Source of the DNA: JACKCB01 sp964452775
GTDB lineage: Bacteria; Chloroflexota; Anaerolineae; Promineifilales; Promineifilaceae
Direction: 5' to 3'
Length of the DNA stretch: 64,000 nucleotides
NCBI GenBank assembly: GCA_964452775.1
Contig: CAYVQP010000008.1
Coordinates: 29,208 to 93,207 of the forward strand
The translations under genes were made by a program, and so were the position numbers. Of the stretch, positions 35,820 through 43,398 are shown in pieces (position 1 is the stretch's first letter; every line of letters starts with the position of its first letter). A model generated the notes under the pieces. It saw nothing but the letters and a program-made list of their open reading frames with translations. It did not search any database and was not told where the DNA came from.

Positions 35820-35850
35820 ACCCCGCAGGTCCGACTGACCTGCGGGGTTT
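35818..35850 (+). terminator. AACCCCGCAGGTC-type hairpin after the ABC-2 permease
   Basis: AAACCCCGCAGGTC and GACCTGCGGGGTTT form a perfect 14-bp stem with loop CGACT. The stem begins within the permease stop codon. Confidence 0.85.
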
Positions 35851-35873
35851 GACGCCGGCCCGGCGCGGATAGC

Positions 35874-36332
35874 ATGGACCCGGATCCCCAGGCGCAAGCG
35901 CGCGACAGGCGCCGGCAACAATTCAGCGAACCCCTATTGGAAAACAGCAGCCTGCGCGATGCGCTGGACGACGAACAGGCGCAGCAGATGCTGGATTGGG
36001 GGCTGGCGGTCATCGCCGGCGAAGTTGAGCGCACCCTGAAGCTGAGCGACGAACAGGCCCTGCCCCGGCTGGAGGGGAGCGCGAGCATCGTGCGCAAGAT
36101 CATGGGCCAGGTCAACGATCTGGTAGATACTCTGCCTGAGATGAGCGACACCGATAGCTGGCACGAACTGCTGCTGCTCACCGAACGCTTGCGCCGGCTG
36201 CAGGCCACGCCGGCGGAGAAGTTGGAGAGCGCCCGGGAAGCGATCGGCCTGGGTCGGGCGCGCCATCAGTTGGACCGGGACACCGTTTTCGCCCACCTGC
36301 TGGACATCCTGCGACGAGATGAGCCGGCATGA
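35874..36332 (+). CDS. Small acidic helical protein of unknown function
   Basis: The 152-residue protein is rich in charged residues, predicted mostly helical, with no signal peptide or membrane segment. I do not recognise a family. It starts 23 bp after the terminator hairpin, so a promoter must be close, yet I see no convincing one. The last codons overlap the start of the phospholipase-D-like gene by 4 bp (ATGA), which suggests translational coupling and a functional link to it. Candidate roles are regulator or accessory protein; nothing in the sequence decides. Confidence 0.6.
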   Translation: MDPDPQAQARDRRRQQFSEPLLENSSLRDALDDEQAQQMLDWGLAVIAGEVERTLKLSDEQALPRLEGSASIVRKIMGQVNDLVDTLPEMSDTDSWHELLLLTERLRRLQATPAEKLESAREAIGLGRARHQLDRDTVFAHLLDILRRDEPA

Positions 36333-37465
36333 GCTCCAATAGCAATGGCCGGACCCGGCATCCCCTGCTCGCCTTTGCCGGGCTGCTGCTCTTCCTCGTC
36401 TGCGGCCTGACCATCCCGCTGTCCGGCTTCGATTGGGAGGAGCTGCAGGGCGACGGCTCGCCGGGCGATTCCGCCGGCCCGCCGGTCCCGGTCAGCGATG
36501 TGCAATGGTACGAGATCTACTTCACCAACCCGGACTGCCCGCCGGAGGAGAACCGGCACGGCGGCATTGACGAGATCATCGCCGCCGACATCTTGCGGGC
36601 GCAGCGCAGCCTCGATATCGCCGCCTTTGACCTCGATTCGCAGCCCATCGTCAGCGCCCTGATCGCGTTGGAGGGTCAGGGCATCGAGCCGCGCGTGGTG
36701 ACGGACACGGACAATGAAGAGCAAGCCAGCATCCGCCGGCTGCGGCGTAACGGCATCAGCGTGGTCACCGATGAGCGCAGCGCCCTGATGCACAACAAGT
36801 TCATCGTCATTGACGGCGAAGTGGTCTGGACCGGCTCGATGAACTTCACCAGCAACGATGTCTATTGCCACAACAACAATAGTGTGCGTTTCGCCGCGCC
36901 GGAGCTGGCCCGGAACTACACGCGGGAGATGGATGAGATGTACGCCGGGCGCTCCTTCGGCCCGCGCTCGCCCGCCGACACGCCGGATCCGCAGTTGACC
37001 ATACACGGCGCACGGGTTGACAACTATTTCGCCTCCGAGGAGGATGTGGCCCCCTTGCTCGCCAACCTCATCTCCCAGGCGGAGGAATCCATCCAGTTCA
37101 TGGCCTTCTCCTTCACCCGCGATGACATGGGGGAGGCGATGCTGGAGCGGGCGGAAGCCGGCATCCTCATCGAGGGCGTATTCGAGACCACCGGCTCGGA
37201 GACGGAGTACAGCTATTATCCCGTCTTTCGCGACGCCGGCCTGCCCAACCTGCGCGTGCTGCAGGACGGCAATCCGCGCAACATGCACCACAAGGTGCTC
37301 ATCATTGACAGCGAGATCGTGGCTTTCGGCTCCTTCAATTTCTCGGACAGCGCCAACGATAGCAACGATGAAAACGTGGTGGTGGTGTACGACCCGGCCT
37401 TTGCGCGCTACTTCCAGGAGGAGTTCGACTTCGTCTGGGCGGAGGCGGAAGGGCGAGAGGAATGA
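36329..37465 (+). CDS. Secreted or membrane-anchored phospholipase D / nuclease family protein
   Basis: The 378-residue protein has one N-terminal hydrophobic segment (residues about 14-28, LLAFAGLLLFLVCGL) followed by two HKD half-sites: MHNKFIVIDGE (about residue 154) and MHHKVLIIDSE (about residue 318), each followed by GS(M/F)NF-S. Two HKD motifs make one active site in this superfamily, which includes phospholipases, nucleases and cardiolipin synthases. The signal/anchor points outside the cytoplasm, so a nuclease or phospholipid-processing role at the cell surface is likely. It overlaps the preceding gene by 4 bp. Confidence 0.85.
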   Translation: MSSNSNGRTRHPLLAFAGLLLFLVCGLTIPLSGFDWEELQGDGSPGDSAGPPVPVSDVQWYEIYFTNPDCPPEENRHGGIDEIIAADILRAQRSLDIAAFDLDSQPIVSALIALEGQGIEPRVVTDTDNEEQASIRRLRRNGISVVTDERSALMHNKFIVIDGEVVWTGSMNFTSNDVYCHNNNSVRFAAPELARNYTREMDEMYAGRSFGPRSPADTPDPQLTIHGARVDNYFASEEDVAPLLANLISQAEESIQFMAFSFTRDDMGEAMLERAEAGILIEGVFETTGSETEYSYYPVFRDAGLPNLRVLQDGNPRNMHHKVLIIDSEIVAFGSFNFSDSANDSNDENVVVVYDPAFARYFQEEFDFVWAEAEGREE

Positions 37466-37477
37466 GCCGGCGCAGGC

Positions 37478-37542
37478 AACCCGCAGATCTCATCGAATGA
37501 ATTTGCCCTGCGAGTGACCTGTGAAAGACCTGCGGGTTTTTT
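37478..37542 (+). terminator. Diverged AACCCGCAG-type hairpin with T-tract
   Basis: AACCCGCAGATCT (37478-37490) pairs with AGACCTGCGGGTT (37526-37538) with one mismatch, followed by TTTT. It lies between the convergent phospholipase-D gene and the next minus-strand gene. Confidence 0.65.
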
Positions 37543-37546
37543 ATCC

Positions 37547-38173
37547 TCATTTGGAGAGAAGAGCACTTAGCCACGCCGGATAAGAACATGAATGAGCATT
37601 ATCCAGCGGCGCCGGCGGCGGCTCCCCGGCAAAGAATTGCTCCGCCCCTGATCGCAAGTACCCCAGCACCGCCTGCAGCGGCCCATACGCCTCGAAGCCG
37701 AACGTCCACCAGCGCGCATCGTTGACCAGCAGGCGGGTCAGCTCCACGTTGCAGCCGGCGTGTGGGAAGAGCGCCGGCCCCACCTCCTGCGGCGCGCCCG
37801 TCTCCAACGAATATTTGCGCAGCCGGCGCTCCTTCTGCACCGCGATCCAGCCGGCCGGCTCCCGGCCCAACGCCGCCATCCACTCCCCGATCCCCGGCCC
37901 GTCGTAGGACCACTTCACCCAGACATCGCAGCGGCCGGCGACCAGCGGGCCATAGCGGGCCGGCTCCGCCCCTTCGCACAACGCCTTCACCTCAAAGCGC
38001 CCCTCCCGCTGCTTCACGCCCACCGAGTCGCAGCCGGGGAGAGCCAGGTAGAGGTCGGTGCGCGCCGGATAGGGCGTTTTCGCTTGCCCTGCCTCATACC
38101 AGGCGGTAAAGCCGGCCGGCAGCTCGCCGGGGAAGAACCAGCGCATCTCGGCGCTGTAGAGGAGATAGGTCAT
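37547..38173 (-). CDS. Unassigned protein with CYTH-like layout
   Basis: The 208-residue protein begins MTYLLYSAEMRWFFPG and has a TDLYLALPGCDSVGVKQREGR segment followed by EVKAL, which resembles the repeated strand pattern of CYTH-type tunnel enzymes (adenylate cyclase/triphosphatase group). The characteristic ExExK is not present in its usual form, so the fold assignment is weak. It may be a phosphate-binding enzyme or a hypothetical protein. The upstream frame extension to 38194 adds seven residues without a ribosome site. It lies downstream of the ATPase gene on the same strand. Confidence 0.5.
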   Translation of the reverse strand: MTYLLYSAEMRWFFPGELPAGFTAWYEAGQAKTPYPARTDLYLALPGCDSVGVKQREGRFEVKALCEGAEPARYGPLVAGRCDVWVKWSYDGPGIGEWMAALGREPAGWIAVQKERRLRKYSLETGAPQEVGPALFPHAGCNVELTRLLVNDARWWTFGFEAYGPLQAVLGYLRSGAEQFFAGEPPPAPLDNAHSCSYPAWLSALLSK

Positions 38174-38278
38174 CTTCGGCCCTTTCCGCCCCAATTATAG
38201 CCCCGGCGCATCCCTGCCGGGAAGACGAGCATCGAGCCGGCTATCTTCCCTTTGCTGCCGGATGGATCCGCGCTCCCA

Positions 38279-38310
38279 GATTCCCGGAAACTCAGAAGTT
38301 TCCGGGAATC
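38279..38310. terminator. TTTCCCGGAAA-type hairpin downstream of the ATPase gene
   Basis: GATTCCCGGAAACT and AGTTTCCGGGAATC form a perfect 14-bp stem with a 4-nt loop. It sits between the ATPase gene and the CYTH-like gene, both on the minus strand. A termination role is inferred. Confidence 0.7.
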
Positions 38311-38357
38311 TTCGTCTGCGATGCTCGATGCCCTCACACATTGTTTTCTGCTCGCAG

Positions 38358-39812
38358 TCACATTCTGAGCTGCAATTCAGCCCGTAAATCCCGATCCAAC
38401 CGCGACAGGTCAACCAACATCGCGTCGTTGGACCGAGCCTGATCCCGCGCCGCATCGGTGAAACCGGCCCGAGAAAAGTAGGCATAATGCACCTGCCAAT
38501 CCTCGCCGGGCGCGACCCTGGGCGCTTTGTCGATCAGCTCGCGGATGACCGCCCGATCGGTGGGCTGCAACCCCCACTTGCACTCGCCCAGCAGGATCGC
38601 CTTGTCGCGCCAGTTGATGGCCACCACATCCATCTGCGCGTCGCTCGACCAGTGGCTGCCCACACGCTCCACAGCCAGCGGTAACGCTCCCCGATTCGCC
38701 TGCATCTGCACCCACTGCCGGCTCAGTTCCTCCCATGTAGTCTGGCCAATAAATGCCCTAAACTGCTCGCGGATACGCTCCCACAGCAGTTGTGTCTGAT
38801 CCTGCTCGATCAACTCCAGATTCGGCTCCATGAAACGGAAATAGAAGCGCAGATAAGGATCGTTCAGGTGATACCGGCTGCGCGTCGTCGAGCGCCGTTG
38901 CGCCGGCGGGATGGTCGCCGGCAATCGCCGCTCAACGAAGCCCAACTCGACCAGGCGCTTGATGTAAGGGGCCAGGTTAGGCGAGCTGATGTCGGTTGTG
39001 CGCGCGATCTCAGCCGGCGTATGGTCGCCGCCGGCGATGGCCCGCAGCACCGCCTCATAGTTCCGCGTCTCCCGCACCAGATCGGTGATCAGGACCATCG
39101 GTTCGCTGCGGAACATGCCCATCCGCTGAAACAGATGCCGCTGCAGGTTCTGCACCAGGTTTTGCTCCGGATCGAAGCGTTCCCAATAGCCGGCCACGCC
39201 GCCCAGAACAGCATAGGTCGCCACCCGCTCTTCGGCGGAGTAGCCGGGGAAGAACTCCTGCAGCGCGGCAAACGGTAGCGGTCCCAGGGGAAGTTGGCCG
39301 GTGAAACGTCCGTAGAGGGGCGCGTCATAGCCCAGCAAGTCCACCATCATGCCGATGTGCGAGCCGGCCAACACCAGGATGATTGGCCTGTCTCTTAGCA
39401 GGTGATCCCAGGCCGCCTGCAGGTGAGAGGGCAGGGAGGAATCGGACTCAACCGCATAAGGGAATTCATCAAAGACAATGATAACCGGTTGGTCGCCAAT
39501 CATGCGCCCCAACTGGTCAAAAAGCACCTCCCAAGAGTCAAAACGCGGCGGTCGAGGATCGGTCGTCTCGGGGTATGCCCAACGCCACAGCGCGCGGGCC
39601 AGACTCTGCCGGCTTGCCTCGGCCGGCTCACGGCGGGCGACCCAGTATAGATGGGAAAGGCCGCTTTGTTCCGCCCAATGCAGCAGCAGCGTAGTCTTGC
39701 CGATTCGTCGCCGGCCATAGACGATCACAAACTCGCTTCCTCCGCGGGACAGGGAAGCCTGGAGCGCGTTGAGTTCGCGCAACTCATTCTGGCGATCGAC
39801 AAACAGGGCCAT
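38358..39812 (-). CDS. Archaeal-type AAA ATPase with DUF234-like C-terminal domain
   Basis: The 484-residue protein has Walker A YGRRRIGKTTLL (residues about 32-43), Walker B VIIVFDEFPYAVE and LILVLAGSH-type sensor 1 (PIILVLAGSHIGMM), typical of the archaeal ATPase_2 group found in some bacteria. Residues after about 200 form a winged-helix region (TPAEIARTTDISSPNLAPYIKRL) and a DUF234-like nuclease-type domain with WRDKAILLGECKWG. Members are thought to be linked to mobile DNA, but the role is not established. A 13-bp inverted repeat lies directly before the start codon, and AAGG serves as the ribosome site. Confidence 0.85.
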   Translation of the reverse strand: MALFVDRQNELRELNALQASLSRGGSEFVIVYGRRRIGKTTLLLHWAEQSGLSHLYWVARREPAEASRQSLARALWRWAYPETTDPRPPRFDSWEVLFDQLGRMIGDQPVIIVFDEFPYAVESDSSLPSHLQAAWDHLLRDRPIILVLAGSHIGMMVDLLGYDAPLYGRFTGQLPLGPLPFAALQEFFPGYSAEERVATYAVLGGVAGYWERFDPEQNLVQNLQRHLFQRMGMFRSEPMVLITDLVRETRNYEAVLRAIAGGDHTPAEIARTTDISSPNLAPYIKRLVELGFVERRLPATIPPAQRRSTTRSRYHLNDPYLRFYFRFMEPNLELIEQDQTQLLWERIREQFRAFIGQTTWEELSRQWVQMQANRGALPLAVERVGSHWSSDAQMDVVAINWRDKAILLGECKWGLQPTDRAVIRELIDKAPRVAPGEDWQVHYAYFSRAGFTDAARDQARSNDAMLVDLSRLDRDLRAELQLRM

Positions 39813-39828
39813 AGTCTACCTTAAAGAA

Positions 39829-39869
39829 AATCTCTATGAAACGTTTCTTAGAATTATTTCATAGAGATT
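39829..39869. promoter_or_regulatory. 13-bp inverted repeat upstream of the ATPase gene
   Basis: AATCTCTATGAAA (39829-39841) and TTTCATAGAGATT (39857-39869) are perfectly complementary with a 15-bp spacer. It lies 17 bp upstream of the ATPase start, overlapping where its promoter must be, so an operator is likely. Confidence 0.6.
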
Positions 39870-40034
39870 CTAGCAGTTCTGACCCGCGTTGGCAATCCTA
39901 TCAATTCTGTCCATCGGTGTCTGGGAACCCGCCGGCTCCAGAGCGGCCGGGGGACTTTTATGAACTCTCAGTAAAATTGCCCTTCGGCCCACCCCCACCG
40001 CTTTCCACCCATCTTTATCTTAAGGTCACTGAAG

Positions 40035-40068
40035 AGAAGTCGAACTTTTCCAGAAAAGTTCGACTTCT
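40035..40068. repeat. AAAAGT..ACTTTT-type hairpin before the VanW gene
   Basis: AGAAGTCGAACTTTT (40035-40049) and AAAAGTTCGACTTCT (40054-40068) form a perfect 15-bp stem with a 4-nt loop. The arms are near-palindromes. A consensus TATAAT follows at 40085-40090, so the hairpin lies where an upstream promoter region would be. No gene was found in 39870-40126. Confidence 0.75.
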
Positions 40069-40084
40069 ACGCTCTCAACCCTGC

Positions 40085-40090
40085 TATAAT
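40085..40090 (+). promoter_or_regulatory. -10 box of the vanW-like gene
   Basis: A perfect TATAAT 36 bp upstream of the ATG. No good -35 hexamer at 16-18 bp spacing was found. Confidence 0.5.
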
Positions 40091-40126
40091 GCGCGGCGCG
40101 CCGGCTACCAATCCGGCCATTTCGCG

Positions 40127-42040
40127 ATGGAAACTGCCGAACATCTCACTCCCCACCGCTGGAAGCCCCTGCGCAACCTGGGCTGGTTCCTCACCGCGCC
40201 TCTGGTCGGCGTGCTGGTCGCGCTGCTCATCCTCGCCGTCACCCTGTTGCTCTATCAAAGCCGGCATGTGGACCGCGTCTTCACCGGCGTGCAGTTGGGC
40301 CGGCGCGACCTGAGCGGCATGAGCGAGGCGGAAGTGCGCGCCGCCGTCGCCGAGTTGGCCCCGGCCAGCAGCGCCACGGTCACCCTGGTAGACTCCCAGA
40401 CGGGAGCGGAGTGGCAATACACCCCGGCGCAACTGGGCCTGCACATTGACGTCGAGCGCACCGTCGCCGCGGCGATGGCCGTGGGCCGGCGCGGCTCCCC
40501 CTGGGAGACGCTGCGCGAGCAGTTCAACAGCTGGTATTACGGGCAGGCCATCGCGCCCGTGGTCGTCTTTGACGAAGGAGAATTCACCGCCGCCGTTGAC
40601 GAGCTGGCGGCGGAGATTGACCGGCCCGTCGTAGAGTCGCGGCTGGAATTCGACGGCCTGAACGCCGACCTGCAGGCCGCGCTGCCGGGCCGGCAACTGG
40701 ACACCGCCGACGTCCAGGCCCGGCTGGCTGACCCGTTGCTGGAGTTCCGCCCCGTGCGCCTGGAACTGCTGATCCACCAGCTGGCCCCGACCGTGCTGAA
40801 TGATCCCGAACTGGACGCCCGCCTGCAAGGACTGCTGCAGCCGATGACGCTTTACTTCCAGGAGCCGCTGGACGACGTGGACATGGAGCGGCTGCAGGTC
40901 ACCCCCGAGCAACTGGCCGGCTGGCTGCGCATCGAGATGGTCGCCGGAGAAGACGGCGACAGCGATTACAACGTCTTCATTGATGAGAACGCGGTGCGCG
41001 CCTGGCTGCGCGAGGTGGAGGAGCAGGTCTTCCGCCCGCCGCAAAACGCCCGCTTCTACTTCGACGACAACACCCGCCAGCTGGTCCTGGTGGAGGCCCA
41101 CCGCAACGGCCGCGCCCTGGACACGGAGGCCACCCTGGCCCGCTTCATGGAGCAGGTTGGCTCGCCGGACCGCTCGCTGCCGCTGATCGTGAAGGAGATC
41201 ACCCCCACGGTGCACTCCGCCGCCACCGCCCAGGAGCTGGGCATCACCGAGCTGATCACTCAGACGACCACCTGGTTCTACGGCTCCACGCCGGAGCGGA
41301 AGCACAACATCGCCCGGGCGGCGGCGCAATTTTTCGGCATCGTCATCGCGCCGGGGGAAGAGTTTTCCTTTAACAATTACTTGGGCGACGTGACCGAAGA
41401 AGCCGGCTTCACCAACGGGCTGGTCATCATCGGCGGGCGCACCGTAGAAGGAGTCGGCGGCGGCGTCTGCCAGGTGAGCACCACCCTATTTCAGGCCGCC
41501 TTCTGGGCCGGCTTCCCCATCACCGAGCGATTGGAACACGGCTATCGCGTCCACTACTACGACGACGGCGAAGGGCCGGGGATGGACGCCACCGTCTTCT
41601 CGCCGATAGTGGACTTCAAGTTCGTCAACAACACCCCTTACCACCTGCTGATCGAGAACTACTACAACGCCGACTTCGAGGCGTTGACCTTCAAGCTGTA
41701 CAGCACCAGCGATGGCCGGCGGGTGGAAAAGAGCGAGCCGGTGATCGCCAACATCGTCCCGCCCAACGCGGACGTGTGGGAGTACAACGAGGAGCTGGAA
41801 GAAGGGGAGATTGAGCAGGTGGATTGGGCCGTGGAAGGGTCGGATGTGACCATCATCCGCCGGGTCTACGACAGCAACGGCAACCTGATGTACGGCGATG
41901 AATATTTCCGCAGCCATTACATCCCCTGGCAAAACATCTACCAGTACGGCCCCGGCGTCACCCCGCCCACCCCCGTCCCGCCGTCGCCCACCCCCGAGCC
42001 GGCGCCCACCGAAACGCCCACCCCCACGCCGGGAGGCTGA
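40127..42040 (+). CDS. VanW-family protein with peptidoglycan-binding-like repeats
   Basis: The 637-residue protein has an N-terminal transmembrane segment (APLVGVLVALLILAVTLLLY, residues about 26-45), followed by two PG_binding_4-like repeats (the first with VDRVFTGVQLGRRDLSGMS) and a VanW domain with the motifs EEFSFNNYLG, GVGGGVCQVSTTLF and EHGYRVHYY (residues about 405-490). The C-terminus is proline-threonine-rich (TPPTPVPPSPTPEPAPTETP), typical of Chloroflexota exported proteins. It is probably a cell-wall-associated or envelope protein exposed outside. The frame extends upstream to 39836, but those codons cover a repeat and promoter, so ATG 40127 is chosen. Confidence 0.85.
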   Translation: METAEHLTPHRWKPLRNLGWFLTAPLVGVLVALLILAVTLLLYQSRHVDRVFTGVQLGRRDLSGMSEAEVRAAVAELAPASSATVTLVDSQTGAEWQYTPAQLGLHIDVERTVAAAMAVGRRGSPWETLREQFNSWYYGQAIAPVVVFDEGEFTAAVDELAAEIDRPVVESRLEFDGLNADLQAALPGRQLDTADVQARLADPLLEFRPVRLELLIHQLAPTVLNDPELDARLQGLLQPMTLYFQEPLDDVDMERLQVTPEQLAGWLRIEMVAGEDGDSDYNVFIDENAVRAWLREVEEQVFRPPQNARFYFDDNTRQLVLVEAHRNGRALDTEATLARFMEQVGSPDRSLPLIVKEITPTVHSAATAQELGITELITQTTTWFYGSTPERKHNIARAAAQFFGIVIAPGEEFSFNNYLGDVTEEAGFTNGLVIIGGRTVEGVGGGVCQVSTTLFQAAFWAGFPITERLEHGYRVHYYDDGEGPGMDATVFSPIVDFKFVNNTPYHLLIENYYNADFEALTFKLYSTSDGRRVEKSEPVIANIVPPNADVWEYNEELEEGEIEQVDWAVEGSDVTIIRRVYDSNGNLMYGDEYFRSHYIPWQNIYQYGPGVTPPTPVPPSPTPEPAPTETPTPTPGG

Positions 42041-42087
42041 GGCCGCGCAGCCCCAAGGCACAGTTCGAACGATTGCCGGCGAAGCGC

Positions 42088-42116
42088 CAGACAGCGACCC
42101 GGGATTGGTATACAAT
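42088..42116 (+). promoter_or_regulatory. Promoter of the GTPase gene, leaderless arrangement
   Basis: CAGACA (42088-42093), a 17-bp spacer and TACAAT (42111-42116) lie seven bases before the ATG at 42124. Confidence 0.55.
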
Positions 42117-42123
42117 CCCCCGC

Positions 42124-43398
42124 ATGCAAGAGAACAACGAACAATTCCAGGAATTCCCGGACGGCTCCCGGCAATTGCTGCAGCCGCTCTGGAACACATT
42201 CGGCAGAGAGCGGCAACAGGAGTTGCTGCAACTATTGCCGGCGCTGCCCACCACGCCGGGCAAGGTGCAGAAGATCTTCGAGTTGGGACATCAGCAGTTG
42301 CAGATGTCTTTCGGCAACAAGCACAACGTGGCCATTGTCGGGCCGGCCAATGTAGGCAAGTCCACCCTGTTCAACCATCTCATCGCCTCGCGCAAGGACG
42401 CCGCCGAAGTCAGCCCCATCCCCGGCACCACCCGCGTCGCCCAGGAAGCCAGCGCCGGGCCGTTCACCATCGTGGACACGCCGGGGGCGGACGCGGTGGG
42501 GGCGACCGGCGACCGGGAGCGCGAATTGGCCCTGCAGGCTGCGGCTAAGGCCGACTTCCTGATCATCCTCTTTGACGCCACCCAGGGCATTCGTCGCTCC
42601 GAGCAGGAGTTGTTCGCCCAACTACGCGCCCTTTACCGGCCTTACATTGTCGTGCTCAACAAGGTGGACATGCTGCACGGCGCGGAAGGGGCCATCGTCG
42701 CCCAGGTAGCGACCAATCTGGGCTTGGAAACGGACCAGGTCATCCCCATCTCAGCCCTGCGCGATCGGAATCTTGACCGGGTTGTGGCCGCGATCGTTAA
42801 GGCCCAGCCGGCGCTGTTGGTCGCCCTGGGGCAGGGTTTGCCCGCCTATCGGGCGCAATTGGCCTGGCAGGTGATCACCGGCGCAGCCACGACTGCCGCC
42901 TTCATCGCGCTGACGCCGCTGCCCTTTGTAGACTTCCTGCCCCTGCTGGCCGTGCAAAGCTCGATGGTGCTGGGTATAGGCCGCATTTACGACTATCCCA
43001 TTCGCGTTGGCCGACTGGGGGAGTTGGGCAGCGTGTTCGGCCTGGGTTTTCTTGGGCGCAGCCTATTTTACGAGCTGGTGAAACTGGGCGGCCCACCCAC
43101 CTGGGTGATTGCCTCCGCCGTGGCCGCGGGCACGACGGTCACCATGGGCTACGGGGCGATGCTCTGGTTCTCCCAACGGGAAGAGCTGACCAAAGCCAAC
43201 GCCCGGCAAATCAGCAAGGCCATCGCCGGCTACCTGCTGTCTGCAGTGAAGAATCCCCGGCGGATACGCCTCTCGCGGGCCGGGCTACAACGCCACATCG
43301 AGGATGCGGTGCGGCAGACATTGCCCGCTCAGCCCATCGCCGCAACCGCGACCGAGGAAGCGCCGCAAATCACGCTCCTGGACAGCGGCAGCGATTAG
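42124..43398 (+). CDS. Era-like GTPase with C-terminal membrane-associated helical domain
   Basis: The 424-residue protein contains a GTPase domain with GPANVGKST, switch PGTTR, DTPGADAVG and NKVD motifs in order (residues about 76-205). After the domain, hydrophobic helices (TTAAFIALTPLPFVDFLPLL and a second near WVIASAVAAGTTVTMGYG) resemble the DUF697-type tail that attaches such GTPases to membranes. It is probably an envelope-associated GTPase rather than a ribosome factor; era is at 52129. It is convergent with, and overlaps by 4 bp, the degenerate UvrD-like gene. Confidence 0.82.
   Translation: MQENNEQFQEFPDGSRQLLQPLWNTFGRERQQELLQLLPALPTTPGKVQKIFELGHQQLQMSFGNKHNVAIVGPANVGKSTLFNHLIASRKDAAEVSPIPGTTRVAQEASAGPFTIVDTPGADAVGATGDRERELALQAAAKADFLIILFDATQGIRRSEQELFAQLRALYRPYIVVLNKVDMLHGAEGAIVAQVATNLGLETDQVIPISALRDRNLDRVVAAIVKAQPALLVALGQGLPAYRAQLAWQVITGAATTAAFIALTPLPFVDFLPLLAVQSSMVLGIGRIYDYPIRVGRLGELGSVFGLGFLGRSLFYELVKLGGPPTWVIASAVAAGTTVTMGYGAMLWFSQREELTKANARQISKAIAGYLLSAVKNPRRIRLSRAGLQRHIEDAVRQTLPAQPIAATATEEAPQITLLDSGSD

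Noticed and set aside
39836..40126. Longer N-terminus of the VanW protein
   Set aside because: The 97 extra residues cover the inverted repeats and the TATAAT box and show no protein-like pattern.
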